Notes: generated from the letters alone by a model not told the origin. DNA of 64,000 nt from Chara braunii (GCA_003427395.1 BFEA01000217.1:1623345-1687344); one strand, 5' to 3'. Counted from the first letter of the stretch, positions 45,582 through 57,551 are shown. Numbers and translations: made by a program.

Positions 45582-46768
45582 GTGGATGGTAAGGGAGGCC
45601 TACCTCCACTAAGAGTGGTCTGTGGTAAAGAGAGGCAGTTAGAGATAATTGTTGCTTTGCATGAAAGGGTCGCTGGTGGCCATAGGGCTGCTAAGGCTAC
45701 CTACTCCAAGACTGTCAAACTCTACTTCTGGCCTGGCATGAGAGACATGATTTTCAGATACTGTAAATCATGTGTCTTATGTCAGAAGAGGTCTATCACG
45801 AGGATGATTGAGCCCCTATTCCCTACAATCCTAGTAGAGCCAGGTAGTAGAGTTCATCTGGATCTCATCAGTATGCCTCCAGGCAAGGGAGGGATGAGAT
45901 ACATACTAAACATGAGAGATAATTTNTCTGGATACGTTGAGGCAAAAACTCTGAAAAGGAAGACAACCGANTAANTGGNTGATTNGATAGAGGAAGTCTA
46001 TCTCAGGTATCCCTTTATTAGAGAATTTNTCTCAGACAGAGGATCAAAATTCCGAAATGAGGTTGTTAGAAGAATTACACTCAGATTGAGAGTCAGAATT
46101 CAGTATGTGACTACTTACCATCCTCAAGCGAATGCACNTGTTGAAAGAGGCTACAGAACTCTGAAAGATTCATTGGCCAAGTGGTGTGAAGAGAAATTCA
46201 GTAAATGGCCAAAGGTGTTAAGAGCTCCTGTATATGCTGATAATATCACAGTCAAGAGAACTACTGGTTATGCACNTTTTACCCTGTGGTACGNCCGNTA
46301 TGCTACATTGCCTATTGAGAGTATTGTTAAGACATGGTCAAGTCAGGAAAGTGACAAGGATTATTCTATTTCAGAACTCCTTCAGATCAGAATGAGGCAG
46401 ANATCTGAAGTTGATCAGGCAGTGATGGATGCAGCANAGAGAATGNCATCCAGCANACTATCGGATCAAGAAAGATGGAACAAGAAAATGTATNTAAGAA
46501 AAAAGAAATTGAAGATTGGAGATGTTGTTCTTCTATTTGACAGTTTCTTAAGACACAATGGACTAAAAGATTGGAGCCTAGATGGCTTGGTCCTTACAGA
46601 ATCATAGGAGAGGCAGAAGGCAAGGTTTATGAGATATCAGAAATTGACGGATCCAGAGTTCACGACATGGTGTCAGGGTTAAGACTTCGTAAGTTTATCT
46701 TCAGAGATCCTGACTTGATCCCTACAGTGACTCCAAAGAGAGGAAANAGGAGTCAACCACCCAAGTAA
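45582..46768 (+). pseudogene. Family I integrase, copy 1 (stop and frameshift)
   Basis: Inserts element DNA. The zinc-binding HHCC motif is complete (His 45660, His 45681, Cys 45771, Cys 45780). The catalytic D,D35E triad is present: Asp 45861 (HLDLIS), Asp 46035 (SDRGSKF) and Glu 46143 (VERGYRTLKD), with exactly 35 residues between the last two. A TAA at 45972 lies beside Ns. A frameshift near 46565 moves the C-terminal GPY domain (PRWLGPYRIIGEAEGKVYEI) to another frame, ending at 46768. No chromodomain is seen. Confidence 0.85.
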
Positions 46769-47726
46769 GAGAACGGTCATAGAAGACTGAGAAAGAGTAC
46801 AGTAAGACANTGAGACAGTGAGGCTCTGTTATCAGCAGACAATGATCATTCTTGCATAGTCAATTCAACATTTCAGTTTCAGTATTTCAGTTTGAGTACT
46901 CCAGTTTCAGCATCTCAGTTTCAATATTCCAGTTTTCAGCAAGTCATTTCGTTATCTATTTCAGCAAGCAACGGAGTTAATGAGACTATATCTTTGATGC
47001 AGCGCTGCAGTCGTTCCATGAGTGTCAAATCCTGAGAGTGGGGAGTAACTGTGAGTACAGTTCTGAGAGCATTGGCATAGTGTCAAGGTCTGAGAAGCTC
47101 ATGGCTGTGGCATATCAAATGATATAAGCAGTATTATTGTTATCACTAAGAGAAATCATGATGGGCATAGAGAAGTTCAGTTTTGTCTGATTGAAAGTTA
47201 TCAGCAGGAGGACTTCATGTCTCTGACTAAGTTGTCATTTCAAGAAATTCAGACGAAGGCAGGCATAAAGAAGTTCAACTTTACTTGACTGAGAGTGGTC
47301 AGTAGAGGGACTTCGTGCCTCTTGGCTAAGGGTCTGTCTTCACTCACATGAGGGAAGGGACCTCTCTGAGATCAGAGTTTCAGTATTTCCTTGACATTGA
47401 CGGGACGTCTCTTGGAAAAAAAAATCCCTGTTGAGAGAAGAGACCTCTCTGGGGTTAGCACTAAGTTTTTGCTTGTGGCTGAAGGGAGGTCTCTTGCAAA
47501 CTCTTAGTGTTGGCTAGTATGTTCAGTGCCTCTTGAGACTGAAGGTAGGTCTCTTCGGAATGTTGATTCTGTTATGGGGCAAGGACAGTCTGCTTGTGGG
47601 TTATGATATGCTTACCTGACTGTATGTGCCTAGGATTTTTTTCTCTAACCTAAGGATGCGTTGATTGTCGAGGCTAGCCAGAGCCTTACCGCAACAGGTT
47701 GCAATCTGGTGGGGTCAGCAGGTCCC
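46769..47726. repeat. 3' region of copy 1, short degenerate repeats
   Basis: Includes CAGTTTCAGTATTCCAG-like 15-bp units (46868-46940), a roughly 100-bp duplication (about 47162-47340: GGCATAGAGAAGTTCA / GGCATAAAGAAGTTCA) and repeated GACCTCTCT/GGTCTCTT motifs (47340-47560). No gene is seen. Confidence 0.6.
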
Positions 47727-48108
47727 CGACGCGAGTGTCGAATTCCGTAGTCAAATGAGGCTAAGACTCTGGGAGTCTGGCCTATGAGGCTGAGAGGGGT
47801 CGGCTGGAACCCTACCGTAGTCAGAGGATGCAATCCAGTGAGGTTAGCCAGAGCCTGAAACTGTGGTTAGACCGGGTCCCACGTTCAAAAATCTGGGCAG
47901 GGTAGCCAGCGCCCTTGGCCAAAAACTGGTAGGTGAGCCGGTCCCTGACCGCAGTGGTCAAATCCGGATTCGGGACAGTCAGACTGACGGGACATCTACT
48001 GTCATAGGGTGACCATACCCGCTATAGTCTGGGTGTCTTGGCGAGAGTGCCAAAGGGCTGCCATACTCGAGTAGTGGGTATGATTGGTCCTGACCTGGAG
48101 GCAGGTCA
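47727..48108. repeat. Short variable-stem hairpins in family I 3' region
   Basis: Four stems with different sequence but similar loops and 3' context: CGAC/GTCG (47727-47740, loop GCGAGT), TGACC/GGTCA (47946-47960, loop GCAGT), TTGGC/GCCAA (48038-48053, loop GAGAGT), TGACCT/AGGTCA (48091-48108, loop GGAGGC). Each is followed by AA and a G/C-rich block. Confidence 0.6.
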
Positions 48109-48425
48109 AAGGGGCTGTCAAGACAGATGGTCTGACTAGTCCTGTCCTGAGGCGGACCGAATGAGGTATGTCAGACTGACGGGACATTTGGCATTCCTGG
48201 CCAGTGGTGGGTCGAAAACAAGGCAATCAATAAATGCTGGGTATGAAGAGTTGTTATGTATTAATTGTTATTTGTTATTTATTGTTTTATTTATGAGGCT
48301 TATTTTAATTTGTTAATGTTTGATTGCTGGTTGTCAGAGGGTCTGCTTGCTGGGATATGGTGGGTGTCTGTGGGACTTGCTGGTTTTGCAGGTATGCAAA
48401 TACTTATTTGAAGTTCCCAGACTAG

Positions 48426-48586
48426 AGCAAAGAAAAAGGGTTTGGTATCCCCTTCCCTATTGTCTGAGAAGTTGAGGAGACGCCTCACTCGGACCAGAGA
48501 AAGAAAACAAGGGTTTGGTATCTCCATCAAGTGAGGAGCTGAGAAAATGTCTATCAGTTCAGAGAACAGAAAAGAGGGTTTGGTAT
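48426..48586 (+). promoter_or_regulatory. Three polypurine-tract-like motifs
   Basis: AGCAAAGAAAAAGGGTTTGG (48426), AGAGAAAGAAAACAAGGGTT (48496) and AGAGAACAGAAAAGAGGGTT (48561), each continuing to TTGGTAT, are purine-rich and share GGGTTTGGTAT with the tract directly before LTR 2. They may be duplicated or former PPTs. Confidence 0.55.
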
Positions 48587-48892
48587 ACCCTATTTCCAGC
48601 ATGGCAGACAGAGTGAGTACTATCGTTACTGGGGTCATCCCTGGCATAGGTGTCTGATCAAGAGCTGAGGTAACCTCCATGTGAAAAGGCCAACAGTTGA
48701 GCAAGTCAAACATTCAGACAAAATCTTTCTTAAAATTTCATTTGGTGGCCGACAAGCTGCCTGGTTCGCGAGGAACCTGCATCCCGGGCCTTAAGTAAGC
48801 CAAACTCTCAGGCTTGGGACGCTATGAAGTGGACTGGATAGAGAATTTTATGAGTTAAAAATCGGATTTAAAAGGCTGAAAACAAGTCGCGC

Positions 48893-49339
48893 TTATATAA
48901 GACCTAAAAGACTGCTATGAGCTCGAGCTAAAAAAAGAAAGAGGAGAAAGAAGATGCTGAAGAGAATGCAGTGACTGGGATGACGGAGTGATGAGACGAC
49001 GCATGGGGCAGGTGGAGGCTGAGCTGGCACTATGGCCTTACTTACTGCTGGAGTGGAAGGAGGTCTAGGGATATAAGGGGGAAAAGAGGCATTGGGTGTG
49101 CTGTAGCGCGCATCAAACTTTTTTCGGAGGTATTCCATCCTGTCTGGGGATGGAGTTTTCTCGTACCACCCTGATGATGGATAACGCGGATAGGGCCTCA
49201 GGTGCGCGTAGCCTCTTGGTTCTTCTTCCTCCTCCTCCTCTGAACTATAAGCGCGTCGTGCCTTGGCTTGCGGTTCCTCCTTAGCCTTCCCTGTCCTTCC
49301 TCCTCTTCCCCTACCCTGTCCGCGGCGTGCCTCAGGCAT
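48893..49339 (-). CDS. Antisense ORF in family I 3' region (148 aa)
   Basis: Unrecognised. ATG at 49339 on the minus strand. The N-terminus is Arg/Gly-rich (RRGQGRGRGGRTGKAK), followed by seven Glu, an aromatic/Pro segment (RPYPRYPSSGWYEKTPSP) and a Pro-rich part; the end is hydrophobic. A GTAAGT on the minus strand (49040-49045) could be a splice donor, making the first about 100 residues an exon. Antisense ORFs at this place are known in Tat-lineage plant elements. Confidence 0.4.
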   Translation of the reverse strand: MPEARRGQGRGRGGRTGKAKEEPQAKARRAYSSEEEEEEEPRGYAHLRPYPRYPSSGWYEKTPSPDRMEYLRKKFDARYSTPNASFPPYIPRPPSTPAVSKAIVPAQPPPAPCVVSSLRHPSHCILFSIFFLLFLFLARAHSSLLGLI

Positions 49340-49381
49340 GATGCACGTGAGGTATCTAAGGGCTAGGACTGAGAAAGTTGT

Positions 49382-49684
49382 GTGAGTGAAATCTGCGATG
49401 ATGAGATGAATCCTGAAAGCGGGACTGGAAGATTATCAAAAGAAGTAAAGGAAAACGATCGCCGACTACGGGAGATAGCGGTATGCTACGGGAGAAAGAA
49501 GGTGAGCACTAAAAGAAAAGCAAGTACAGGGAGAAGAAGTCTGGCACAGAGAGAAAGAAACCTAGCGCAAAGGGGGATAGCTAGCGCGGAGAGTGAGGGC
49601 GAACACTTGAGAGAGAGGCGGATGCGGAGAAGGAAGGTGAGTGAGAAAAAGGAAGGTGTGCTCAGAGAAGTACGAACGCTATAA
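49382..49684 (+). CDS. Small basic ORF next to the antisense ORF (100 aa)
   Basis: Unrecognised, Arg/Lys/Glu-rich, divergent from the antisense ORF with about 40 bases between them. The composition is repetitive, so it may be chance. Confidence 0.2.
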   Translation: MSEICDDEMNPESGTGRLSKEVKENDRRLREIAVCYGRKKVSTKRKASTGRRSLAQRERNLAQRGIASAESEGEHLRERRMRRRKVSEKKEGVLREVRTL

Positions 49685-49820
49685 GAAAGGTGAAGAGTCA
49701 GCTAGCGCAAAAGGAACGGTAGCGCGGAAATCGCCTCAAGCCGCAATGGGAATGAGCGAGGGCATATTGGGTTGCACTGTTTTTATATCGAAACTTCTCG
49801 CTCCGACCCAGCGGGGACGC

Positions 49821-49840
49821 TGGGTGGGGGTTTGGTATTA
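49821..49840 (+). promoter_or_regulatory. Polypurine tract before LTR 2
   Basis: TGGGTGGGGGTTTGGTATTA lies directly before the TG of LTR 2, where plus-strand DNA priming occurs in LTR elements. Confidence 0.65.
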
Positions 49841-51103
49841 TGTCGGAGGGCGCGGTGTCCCGGCCCTCCTCTTTGTACCAAGTCCCTACTTGGTACCACC
49901 CTTAGTTTAGTGCTGCGATCTGTAGCTACTCCCGAGACACTGTGACGCTTGGTACCTGGGCTATAGTATGATGTGGACCAGTCCCGGTGGCGTAGCCCTC
50001 AGCAAAAGGGGTGCGCCAGAGGACTTCCATTGGTCTATGCAGGCTCGGCGCCCTGCTGTACAGCAGAGCACAACCGGTCTGTGACCGTGGTAGCCGCCGG
50101 GTTCGCCCTGGGACGCGGAGGTGAGAGGGCTGGCCCGGTCTTTTCAACTGCGCGCCAAGCGCCCCGGTACTGAGTTATGGGTTAGGTGCATGGAGACAGA
50201 CCGCTATCAAAGAAAAGAAAAGCTAAGTAAGAGAAATAAAAGAAAGTAAGAAGTGTGAGAGCAGAAAGGAAAACTAAGAGTTAGAGCTGCATATGGATCG
50301 CGGCCCTTGCTTTAATCGGGGATAATCCGGCGATATCGGGCTACTGTACCATTGAGTCTTCCCCTTTCTATTTTATTTACTATTATTATTATAACCATCA
50401 TTGTAAACTTCTCAATTTTTCAGGCGCGAATCTCCTTTTCTGGGTTCAGTCACTTCAAAGGGGAGGCCGACGATTCAAGTTTTTGGGCTGCGATTACGGC
50501 CTGGCGGCCTAGACTGGATCGACTCCTCGTAAGACTCCTGTACCAGAGGCACATAGTTGAAGTGTTGCGTGGTAAGGCCTCAAAAGAAGGGCGACCCTCG
50601 ACCGCATTGGTAGGGAGCCTATCACCCTCAAGTGAAGGGTCATAAGCCCCCTCCTTGCCATCGGACACGGGTACACGTCGGGTATAAGCCAACGCGTACG
50701 TCTTAAAGAAGAAAAATGCTTGTCAGTGTCCCGTTATGGGACTTCAGATATTGGGTCGTGGTCACATCGTGATAATTAGTGGCTTGACGGCAGCATAGCG
50801 ATTTCGAACCATACCTTGACCGCTGAGTTTTCGGTTTCGAATTATTCAGTTTTTGTTTTGCTTTATATTTTGGAATATCAAGACTATTAAAAAAAAGGCC
50901 AGAGCATAACTTTTTTTTAGAGCGCGGGGTCATAGCGAGGGGTGAGCCTATAAAGAGGTGAGGCAAACGAGTTCTTGGCAGTGAAGCCTCTCCTGCTGTG
51001 TTGACGCTGTTGGCCTGAGAAAGCGGTGGGTAGTCTGTGGGCACGAGTGTTGGGGTCTAGTGTTGTGCTATCTGTCAAGCGGGGCAGGCTATCTTGAGTA
51101 GCA

Positions 51104-51466
51104 ATGGCGCTACACGGCTATTGGCCTGGCTGTTGGCGGCACACTGTGCGCTGGGTCCCAGTGTCAGGTGAAGGCCCCCTGATTATGACGGCCCAGAACT
51201 ATGATGGGGAAGAAGTAGTTCGACTGAAGGTATGTATTAAAAGGGGGAGAGAGGAGGAGATGCGAGGTGACCAGAGGCTGCAGGCTGCCATTTCCGAAGC
51301 ACGCGACAGGGCAGAGCGGAGGTGCAGACAAGACGGGGTGACCGTGGGCTTGAGAGTGACGGTCATCTATCACGAGACCGAATCATCAACTGGGACCGAG
51401 ACAAGGGAGGAGCAGCACAACGAGAGAGACTCAGGCGGGGAGAGTGAAATGAGCGAGGCTGACTAG
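51104..51466 (+). pseudogene. LTR ORF1, copy 2 (premature stop)
   Basis: Identical or near-identical to LTR ORF1 of copy 1 up to TAG at 51464, where copy 1 has TGG. It resolves the ambiguous bases of copy 1. The Arg/Gly-rich C-terminus stays in frame behind the stop. Confidence 0.5.
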
Positions 51467-54400
51467 GAGACGGATCTCAGGTCCTGGAACAGACCCGAGG
51501 AGATCCAAAAGCACCACCGGGTCGCGGAGCCGGTGGAAAAGGGACCTAAGGCCAGCTCACGACAACCGACTCCCAGAGGCCGCGGGACCGGAGGCCACAG
51601 GGCAGGACGAAAACAGTGCAAGGGGAAGAGACAAGTGTGAGACGTGAGAGGCAGAACACGTGCGCTGCGAAGAGGTCAACGAAGAGGGAGACAATTTCAG
51701 ACAAAGAGTAAGCGGAAACAGGACGAGTTTGCGGAGCACGCCTGATGTCAACTGAACGGCATCTGTAGCGAACCAGAGGTGACGAGATGAGTGGTGCGCA
51801 TGAGCATGATGGGTGTGTACAGACTGCACGTGGCGCGGTTTGGGAGGAGCAAGAGGGTGGTCAATGAGAAAGTAAGAGGGGAGAGTAGGCAGTACGCCTG
51901 AGACACGCGGGGCGAGAGGGTCAACAGCGAGAGAGGAGAAAACTGAATGCGTGTGCTGGGATGTTGATGTCAACTGGAAGGCAGTGGGTAACGAACTGCA
52001 AAGAGAGGGCAGGCAACGAGTCAGAGAGAGCAAGCGCGGCGATTGAGTCGATAGGTGGTTATGTGCGGGCGTGGACTGCACGTAGCAAGGCCTGGTGTGT
52101 GCGAGGGGAGCCAGCGAAAAGGGAGACGGTGTGAGTAAGGTAGGACGCTAGTTCATAGAGGGTGTTTGACATCAACCACCGCTCGCACGTTCGTGCGGCA
52201 AGCTCGCACCTGCAGTAATGATGAAAAAATGAGGAAAGAGGAACCCGCAGGGACACCGCGAGAAGTAACTATCTAGAGATGCTAGTCTACGAGGCGCGAC
52301 GTAAGTTGCTACTCGAATTGCTTTGCCGCGCACTGAGCACGGTCCCTCTCTGTTTGGGACTTGGATCAACAGCTTTTCCACTGTGCTTAGGCTGTAATTA
52401 CCCGTTAATTAGTACGTGGTTTTGTGAGAGGGGAAGAGAGTGTGAGCGGAACGGAACTTGAAACGTGGAGGTAAGCGCAGTTGCATGTGAACATGCACGA
52501 CAGGTGTGATGTTCTGTAAGGAGGCAGTCGGCGGTAGGAATAAGAGAGAGGGTGGGCAGTACACTCGACTCCTGCGTGGTAGCCTGATAAAGCGTGACTA
52601 GAGGGTCAACGGGAAAAGGGGGGGGCTAGAGCCAAATTCACGCGAAAGGAGATGCCTACGTCAATCAGACTGCGATACATGACAAGCTACGGAGAGTAGA
52701 CGTGGGCAAGTCGGCGAGAGCGAGCGTGGTGATTGAGTGGGAAGGTAGTTAAGTGCGTGTACAGGTCGCACGTAACAAAGTCAGAGGCCGTGTGAGAAGA
52801 CGGTGAGGTCGTCGCTGCCAACCGACAATGTTGTTTAGCCATGAAGGATGAGAGGAGCTTTCTGCTTGGCACCGCCAGTCTTCTGCTGTTCAAAGAAGAC
52901 AAGGGCATTGCGTGCAATCTGCAAAGGTAAAACAGGGCCGATATAACGTTGTGCTGATCACCACCCTCATGCTGAACAGAGAAAGGAGACATGTGTGAGG
53001 ATATGTTCTCACGAGAGTGCATTATGCGAGTGAAGTAAGGAGAGACGGTTCGCATGAGAAAGTTTACGCACGCGTTAGCTGCTGACGTCAGCATTTTGTC
53101 GCAACATGAATCTTGATTCAACTTCAATGTGACACCCGTCTGCTCCTTGCTTCTTGAAATTCGAGAAGTTGAGAGGGAACGTGCAGGCTGCTTATCATTA
53201 CGGGTGGGGCCATGCTATGTTTTTTTTGTTATGGAGGATGATAGTGATGAGTATTGTTTGTTTGGTTAGTGAGCTCAGCGGTCAGGGCCTGACTTCTGAT
53301 AGACTTAAGATGTGAGTTCAAGCTTTACATGCGAAGACCAGTCATCCTCGACAGGAGTAGTGGCTGCGAGACCGAGAGGACTAAACTGACAGCTAAGTAT
53401 ATTTGGGTGCCGAAAGATCATGCCGCTTAAGGGAGTGACTGATAGCGACAAAAATCAAAAGAACCTTAACAAGACTCTAGATATTGCGTTCCCACGTAAT
53501 CCTGACAAGGCTGCTTGGCAGAGTGAGTGGGTAGTGTCTTGGAAGGGTCAAGTAGCTTTGCACAGCAAAAGGGGTAGTTTTACTGTTGGCTCTGAGCTCT
53601 TCTGAAGTTTTCGCTCTTAATAAGGGTATTTTTTTCCTTTTCTTGATTGGTCACTCGACGCGCCGAAGGACTTTTGTGCTACTCTCACAGACACTCGGAC
53701 TGAATTGAGCATGATGGTCTAGTTTTGACTATTGAACAAGAGAAAACTGGTGCTGAGAAAAGTCGCTTACCTACTGGTTAAATATTTGCTTGACGGGGAT
53801 TAGTGATCTGCACTTTAATTTTAGCTGGCTCAAGTGCATAATGGGTAACGGGTAAGCCATCGGGAAATCAGAGTGCATTTGTGGGTTAAGAAAAGTACAC
53901 ACAGTTCATGTTTTGCGGTACTTAGAGGAACGCTCAACTAGGTTCTGGTATGCCAGCTCACATGTGGGTTGAATGGCGGAATCTAATTACTCACAAGGTA
54001 AAATCCCATGAGATGCTATGATGTGTTGTGACATTTTAGGCAGAGCCAGATCTTAATTGTTAAATTTTCTTGTCTTTTAAGGGGGCGAGAGCAGAGGGCT
54101 CAATGTCCTGAGGAGTGAGCTTGGTGAGTAAATATGAGTTTTGTTGTGTTTCTATGAGCCATGGTACTCGAGGACAGACTGAGTGGGGCCTACAAATCCC
54201 TTGAAATCCTTTTGATTGAGTTATCAGGGATGGTCTCGTAACTAGTTTGGCACTAGGCGAGATTCAGACCTGAGCTTCACTTGTATGAATAACAAAAGTA
54301 CTATGTGATACATGAGTGGAGATTGTAGTTGCGCTATTCGGGTGATGAGGGCTTCTATTGACGTTGTCCCGAGCTCTGTGCATAATGAACCGTATGGTGT

Positions 54401-54861
54401 CGAGTCTGTCGCAAGGGTGTCCATCTTTAACAAAAGCCAGACCAGGAGGTGAGCATGCTCTGATTGAATTCGTGATCAGTCTTTGGGGGTGAGATTTGTC
54501 TGTGTATTTGAGCGCGAGGGACAGGGTGGTCCTCCGTCAATAGCACCCCAAGTTTTGTTATCTGAAGGGTCAGGACCATACGTGCTGGGTCTCTATCCCG
54601 AGGTCGAGGAGTTAAATTGAGAACTGTTCGCAGGGGAGACTCTCGTAGCTTTGCGTCTATGCCAGTGGATTAACGGTAACCCCAGTTCAGGAAAACTTTG
54701 ACTCATGCGAAACAGACTCAGGCAATCTGCAAATAGACCCAGACAACCCAGTGTGGGCCCCGGTAATTCAGTATAAGTACAGACAAACCCTGTGCACAGT
54801 CAGAGAACTCGTTATGTACATACCTGCTTGGTAAATCTGTGATATTGATCGTGAAGAAGTC
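51467..54861. other. LTR 2 interior, no convincing gene
   Basis: Matches 31964-35339 of LTR 1. Minus-strand frames at 51557-52081 and 52687-53127 are open in both LTRs but lack domains. Confidence 0.4.
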
Positions 54862-55107
54862 ATGAAGAAGGACGAGATTCTAATGGTGAAAGGTAGATCG
54901 GGTAGGGATAAGAAAGAAGGCTGGGAGGAAGAGGCGAGTAGGGATATGGAAAGACATAGACTAACTCAAATGGAGTTTGCGGTTGAAACAGCAGGAGAGA
55001 GAAAGTACATCGAATATGTGATCTACTTTTACGGGCCCGATGGTAAACTGCATAGTGCTGGTTCTTCGCTAGAGAGCGTGGAGCAGGCCAAGGCAAAACT
55101 TGCGTGA
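54862..55107 (+). CDS. LTR ORF2, copy 2 (81 aa)
   Basis: Same length and start as in LTR 1, with about eight amino-acid changes concentrated in the charged N-terminal half. The YIEYVIYFYGPDGKL block is unchanged. Confidence 0.55.
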   Translation: MKKDEILMVKGRSGRDKKEGWEEEASRDMERHRLTQMEFAVETAGERKYIEYVIYFYGPDGKLHSAGSSLESVEQAKAKLA

Positions 55108-55374
55108 GCCCAACAGAGTTCAGATCATCGTTTCCTGAATTTTTACTAGTGTCCAAATAGTGGCAGTCCGCAGCCTTCTCCGTCGCATGAGGATGCTGGT
55201 GTCAACAATCCGAATACTCGGTAGATATTTAGACAGCCAGAGTTGGGACTAGACTAGGATCAGCGTTTAGACATCGGGGTCGACACAATGATCAGAGTGG
55301 TAACCGGAAACGGCTGTCAGAGAACAGGTTTTCTGAGGCAGCAATTGGGGACTGTATCTAGAGTAAGTATTCGA

Positions 55375-55622
55375 AAGGCATCCGGAACCATACTCAGAAC
55401 CGTATCCGGAACCATACTCAAAACCGTATTCGGAACCATATTCAGAACCGTATCCGTAACCATATTCAGAATTGTATCCGGAACCATACTCAGAACGGTA
55501 TCTGGAACCATACTCAGAACCGTATCCGGAACCATATTCGGAACTTTATCCAGAACCATACTCAGAACCGTATCCGAAACCATACTCAGAACCATACTCT
55601 GAACCATACTCGGATTCTTACT
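55375..55622. repeat. 24-bp minisatellite, LTR 2
   Basis: Complete version of the repeat at 35860: about ten units of GGAACCATACTCAGAACC-GTATCC. The frame from 55472 encodes Y-P-E-P-Y-S-E type repeats and continues for 25 residues beyond the array. Confidence 0.9.
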
Positions 55623-56424
55623 CAGCCACTATTCGGTCCTTTACTTGTTTGATGTTTCGCAACCAGTCAGTGGTCAGAGAAAGCACTTCTGAATGACAAT
55701 TTTTGCGGTCAACTTGATCTGACAGCGGTCGTTCATTGGCAGACTACTGTTATCTCGACCTCTAGCATCTTGCCCTTTATTAGCTAACATCAAGAACACT
55801 CAGTGTACACCGTCAACAGTCAAACGACATTGTTCAGTTTTGAGTCAGCGACTAATCAACATCTAACCGCCCAAAAGAGAAGGCGTTCAGATCAGGACTC
55901 AGGTATTCAGGTCCGGATTCGGGCTCTGTACTCTGGACTTAACTGTGCTCGGAACTGTACTTGGGCAGTACTCGTAACTGTACATGGAGCTGTACTCAGA
56001 GCAGTTCTCAGGACAAGTACTTGGAGCCACATTCAGAGCGGTACTTAGGATGGTGCTCTGAAAGGTATTTAACTGTGGATTCGGTTGCCTCTCAATTTGC
56101 ATGTAATCAGCATACAACAAACTCAAACGTCAACGAGTGTACTTTATCAAGCAATTAGTTTTCAGAGCACTAATCAGCCAGTAATTGGAAACCACCCTCC
56201 GGAGCAATAATCGCATTAACAGCAATCAACTAGTAATCAAACGGTGAGCGAATGACGACAGAGAACTGTATCTAGAACAACAACCAGGAACAGCAGCAGG
56301 AAACGACAATCTGAAACAACCATTCAAAACAGCAATCTGCCCAATAGTCTTTTCACAGTTATATCATCCAAGAGTCATGCGTCTCGAGTTTGGTGAGATG
56401 ATGTAACGTGAATTCAGTGAGAAT
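55623..56424. other. LTR 2 interior, no convincing gene
   Basis: Matches 36271-37078. Short CAGCAATCA repeats. Confidence 0.4.
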
Positions 56425-56679
56425 ATGGACAACAGCAACACAGTTAGAGTCTTCTGCTTGCTGTATCAGAGTGCTGAAGAGACCTGGAGGGAGAGAGCAG
56501 TTGAGGAGTACAATCAGCAGACTGCTATGATGATGGAACATGCGCTGGTTCTCGTAAGGTATCATACAAAAATCGAATACACGTACTACCTGCATGATAA
56601 GATTGGCAGGTTATGTGCCACCATAACTTCAGTGGGCACTATTGAGGAAGCAAGGAGGATTGTTAGCGGCCACCAGTGA
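56425..56679 (+). CDS. LTR ORF3, copy 2 (84 aa)
   Basis: Intact; differs from copy 1 by three amino acids. Probable paralogue of LTR ORF2. Confidence 0.6.
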   Translation: MDNSNTVRVFCLLYQSAEETWRERAVEEYNQQTAMMMEHALVLVRYHTKIEYTYYLHDKIGRLCATITSVGTIEEARRIVSGHQ

Positions 56680-56888
56680 GTGTTCTGTCTTTGAACAAGA
56701 ACAACTCACCTACCTGGACAATCAGCAATCCGTCATCAGCGATTATTTAATCAACAATCAATCATCAACATTCATTTAATCAGCAATCTATTATCAGCAA
56801 TCAGTTTTTCGGCAATCGGTTCCTTGCGGTCAGCTTGGTAGTCAGTTATCCGGGACCGTCTGATCAGCCTGTACTGGCAAAGGTACTC

Positions 56889-57551
56889 ATGAGCACAGTT
56901 CAGTCTGCGCGGGTCAGTGAGTCAGTGCTGCCCAACCTCAATTGGATTTCATGCAAAAAGGCATTCCATTATCAGTATGTTAATGTCATTGGTTTCAGAC
57001 AGGGAAATCTGTCAATCTTCGTTGTCAGACCAGCTTTGCCGATGGTACTATTCATGACCTGAGGCCATACCTGAAAAAAAGGAAGGAGGCTCATGATCAT
57101 TTTGACGCAGTTTGGATTTTTGCCACAAGGTATCTCGAGCAGAGGGAGAGGGAGCTCGATGAGAGTGGCACTACTCTGATCCGCAGCTTCGGACCGATGC
57201 TTTATACTGACTATCCTAGGCCTCCTGTCCCTTCCCTTCTCACTGATGGCACGATGTTGGTTGAATGTGATTGGTTTGGCAAAGAGGTATATCTCTCCTG
57301 CGGTGATCGACATTGGGGCGTTGACAGAGCCCACCGAGTACCCCTACCTCAGACGACGAGTCTTTTCAGTGGATGGACTGCCTACTTTGTGGGAGGAGTT
57401 TTGCTCAATGGTTAACTACCATGTTATGTGCCTCGGATGGTCATGCTTAGAGCTAGCTGGCTACAAGTGGTTTTTCGTCACGAAGCCTCAGTCTCAGATT
57501 GTACGTAGGCGTGGACCTTGGCACCAGAGAGGAGTAGTGAAAAGAGATTGA
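56889..57551 (+). pseudogene. LTR ORF4, copy 2 (two frameshifts)
   Basis: A 1-bp deletion near 57027 and a 1-bp insertion near 57255 break the frame. It lacks the internal stop of copy 1 and so shows that the protein originally ran to 57551. Confidence 0.6.
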
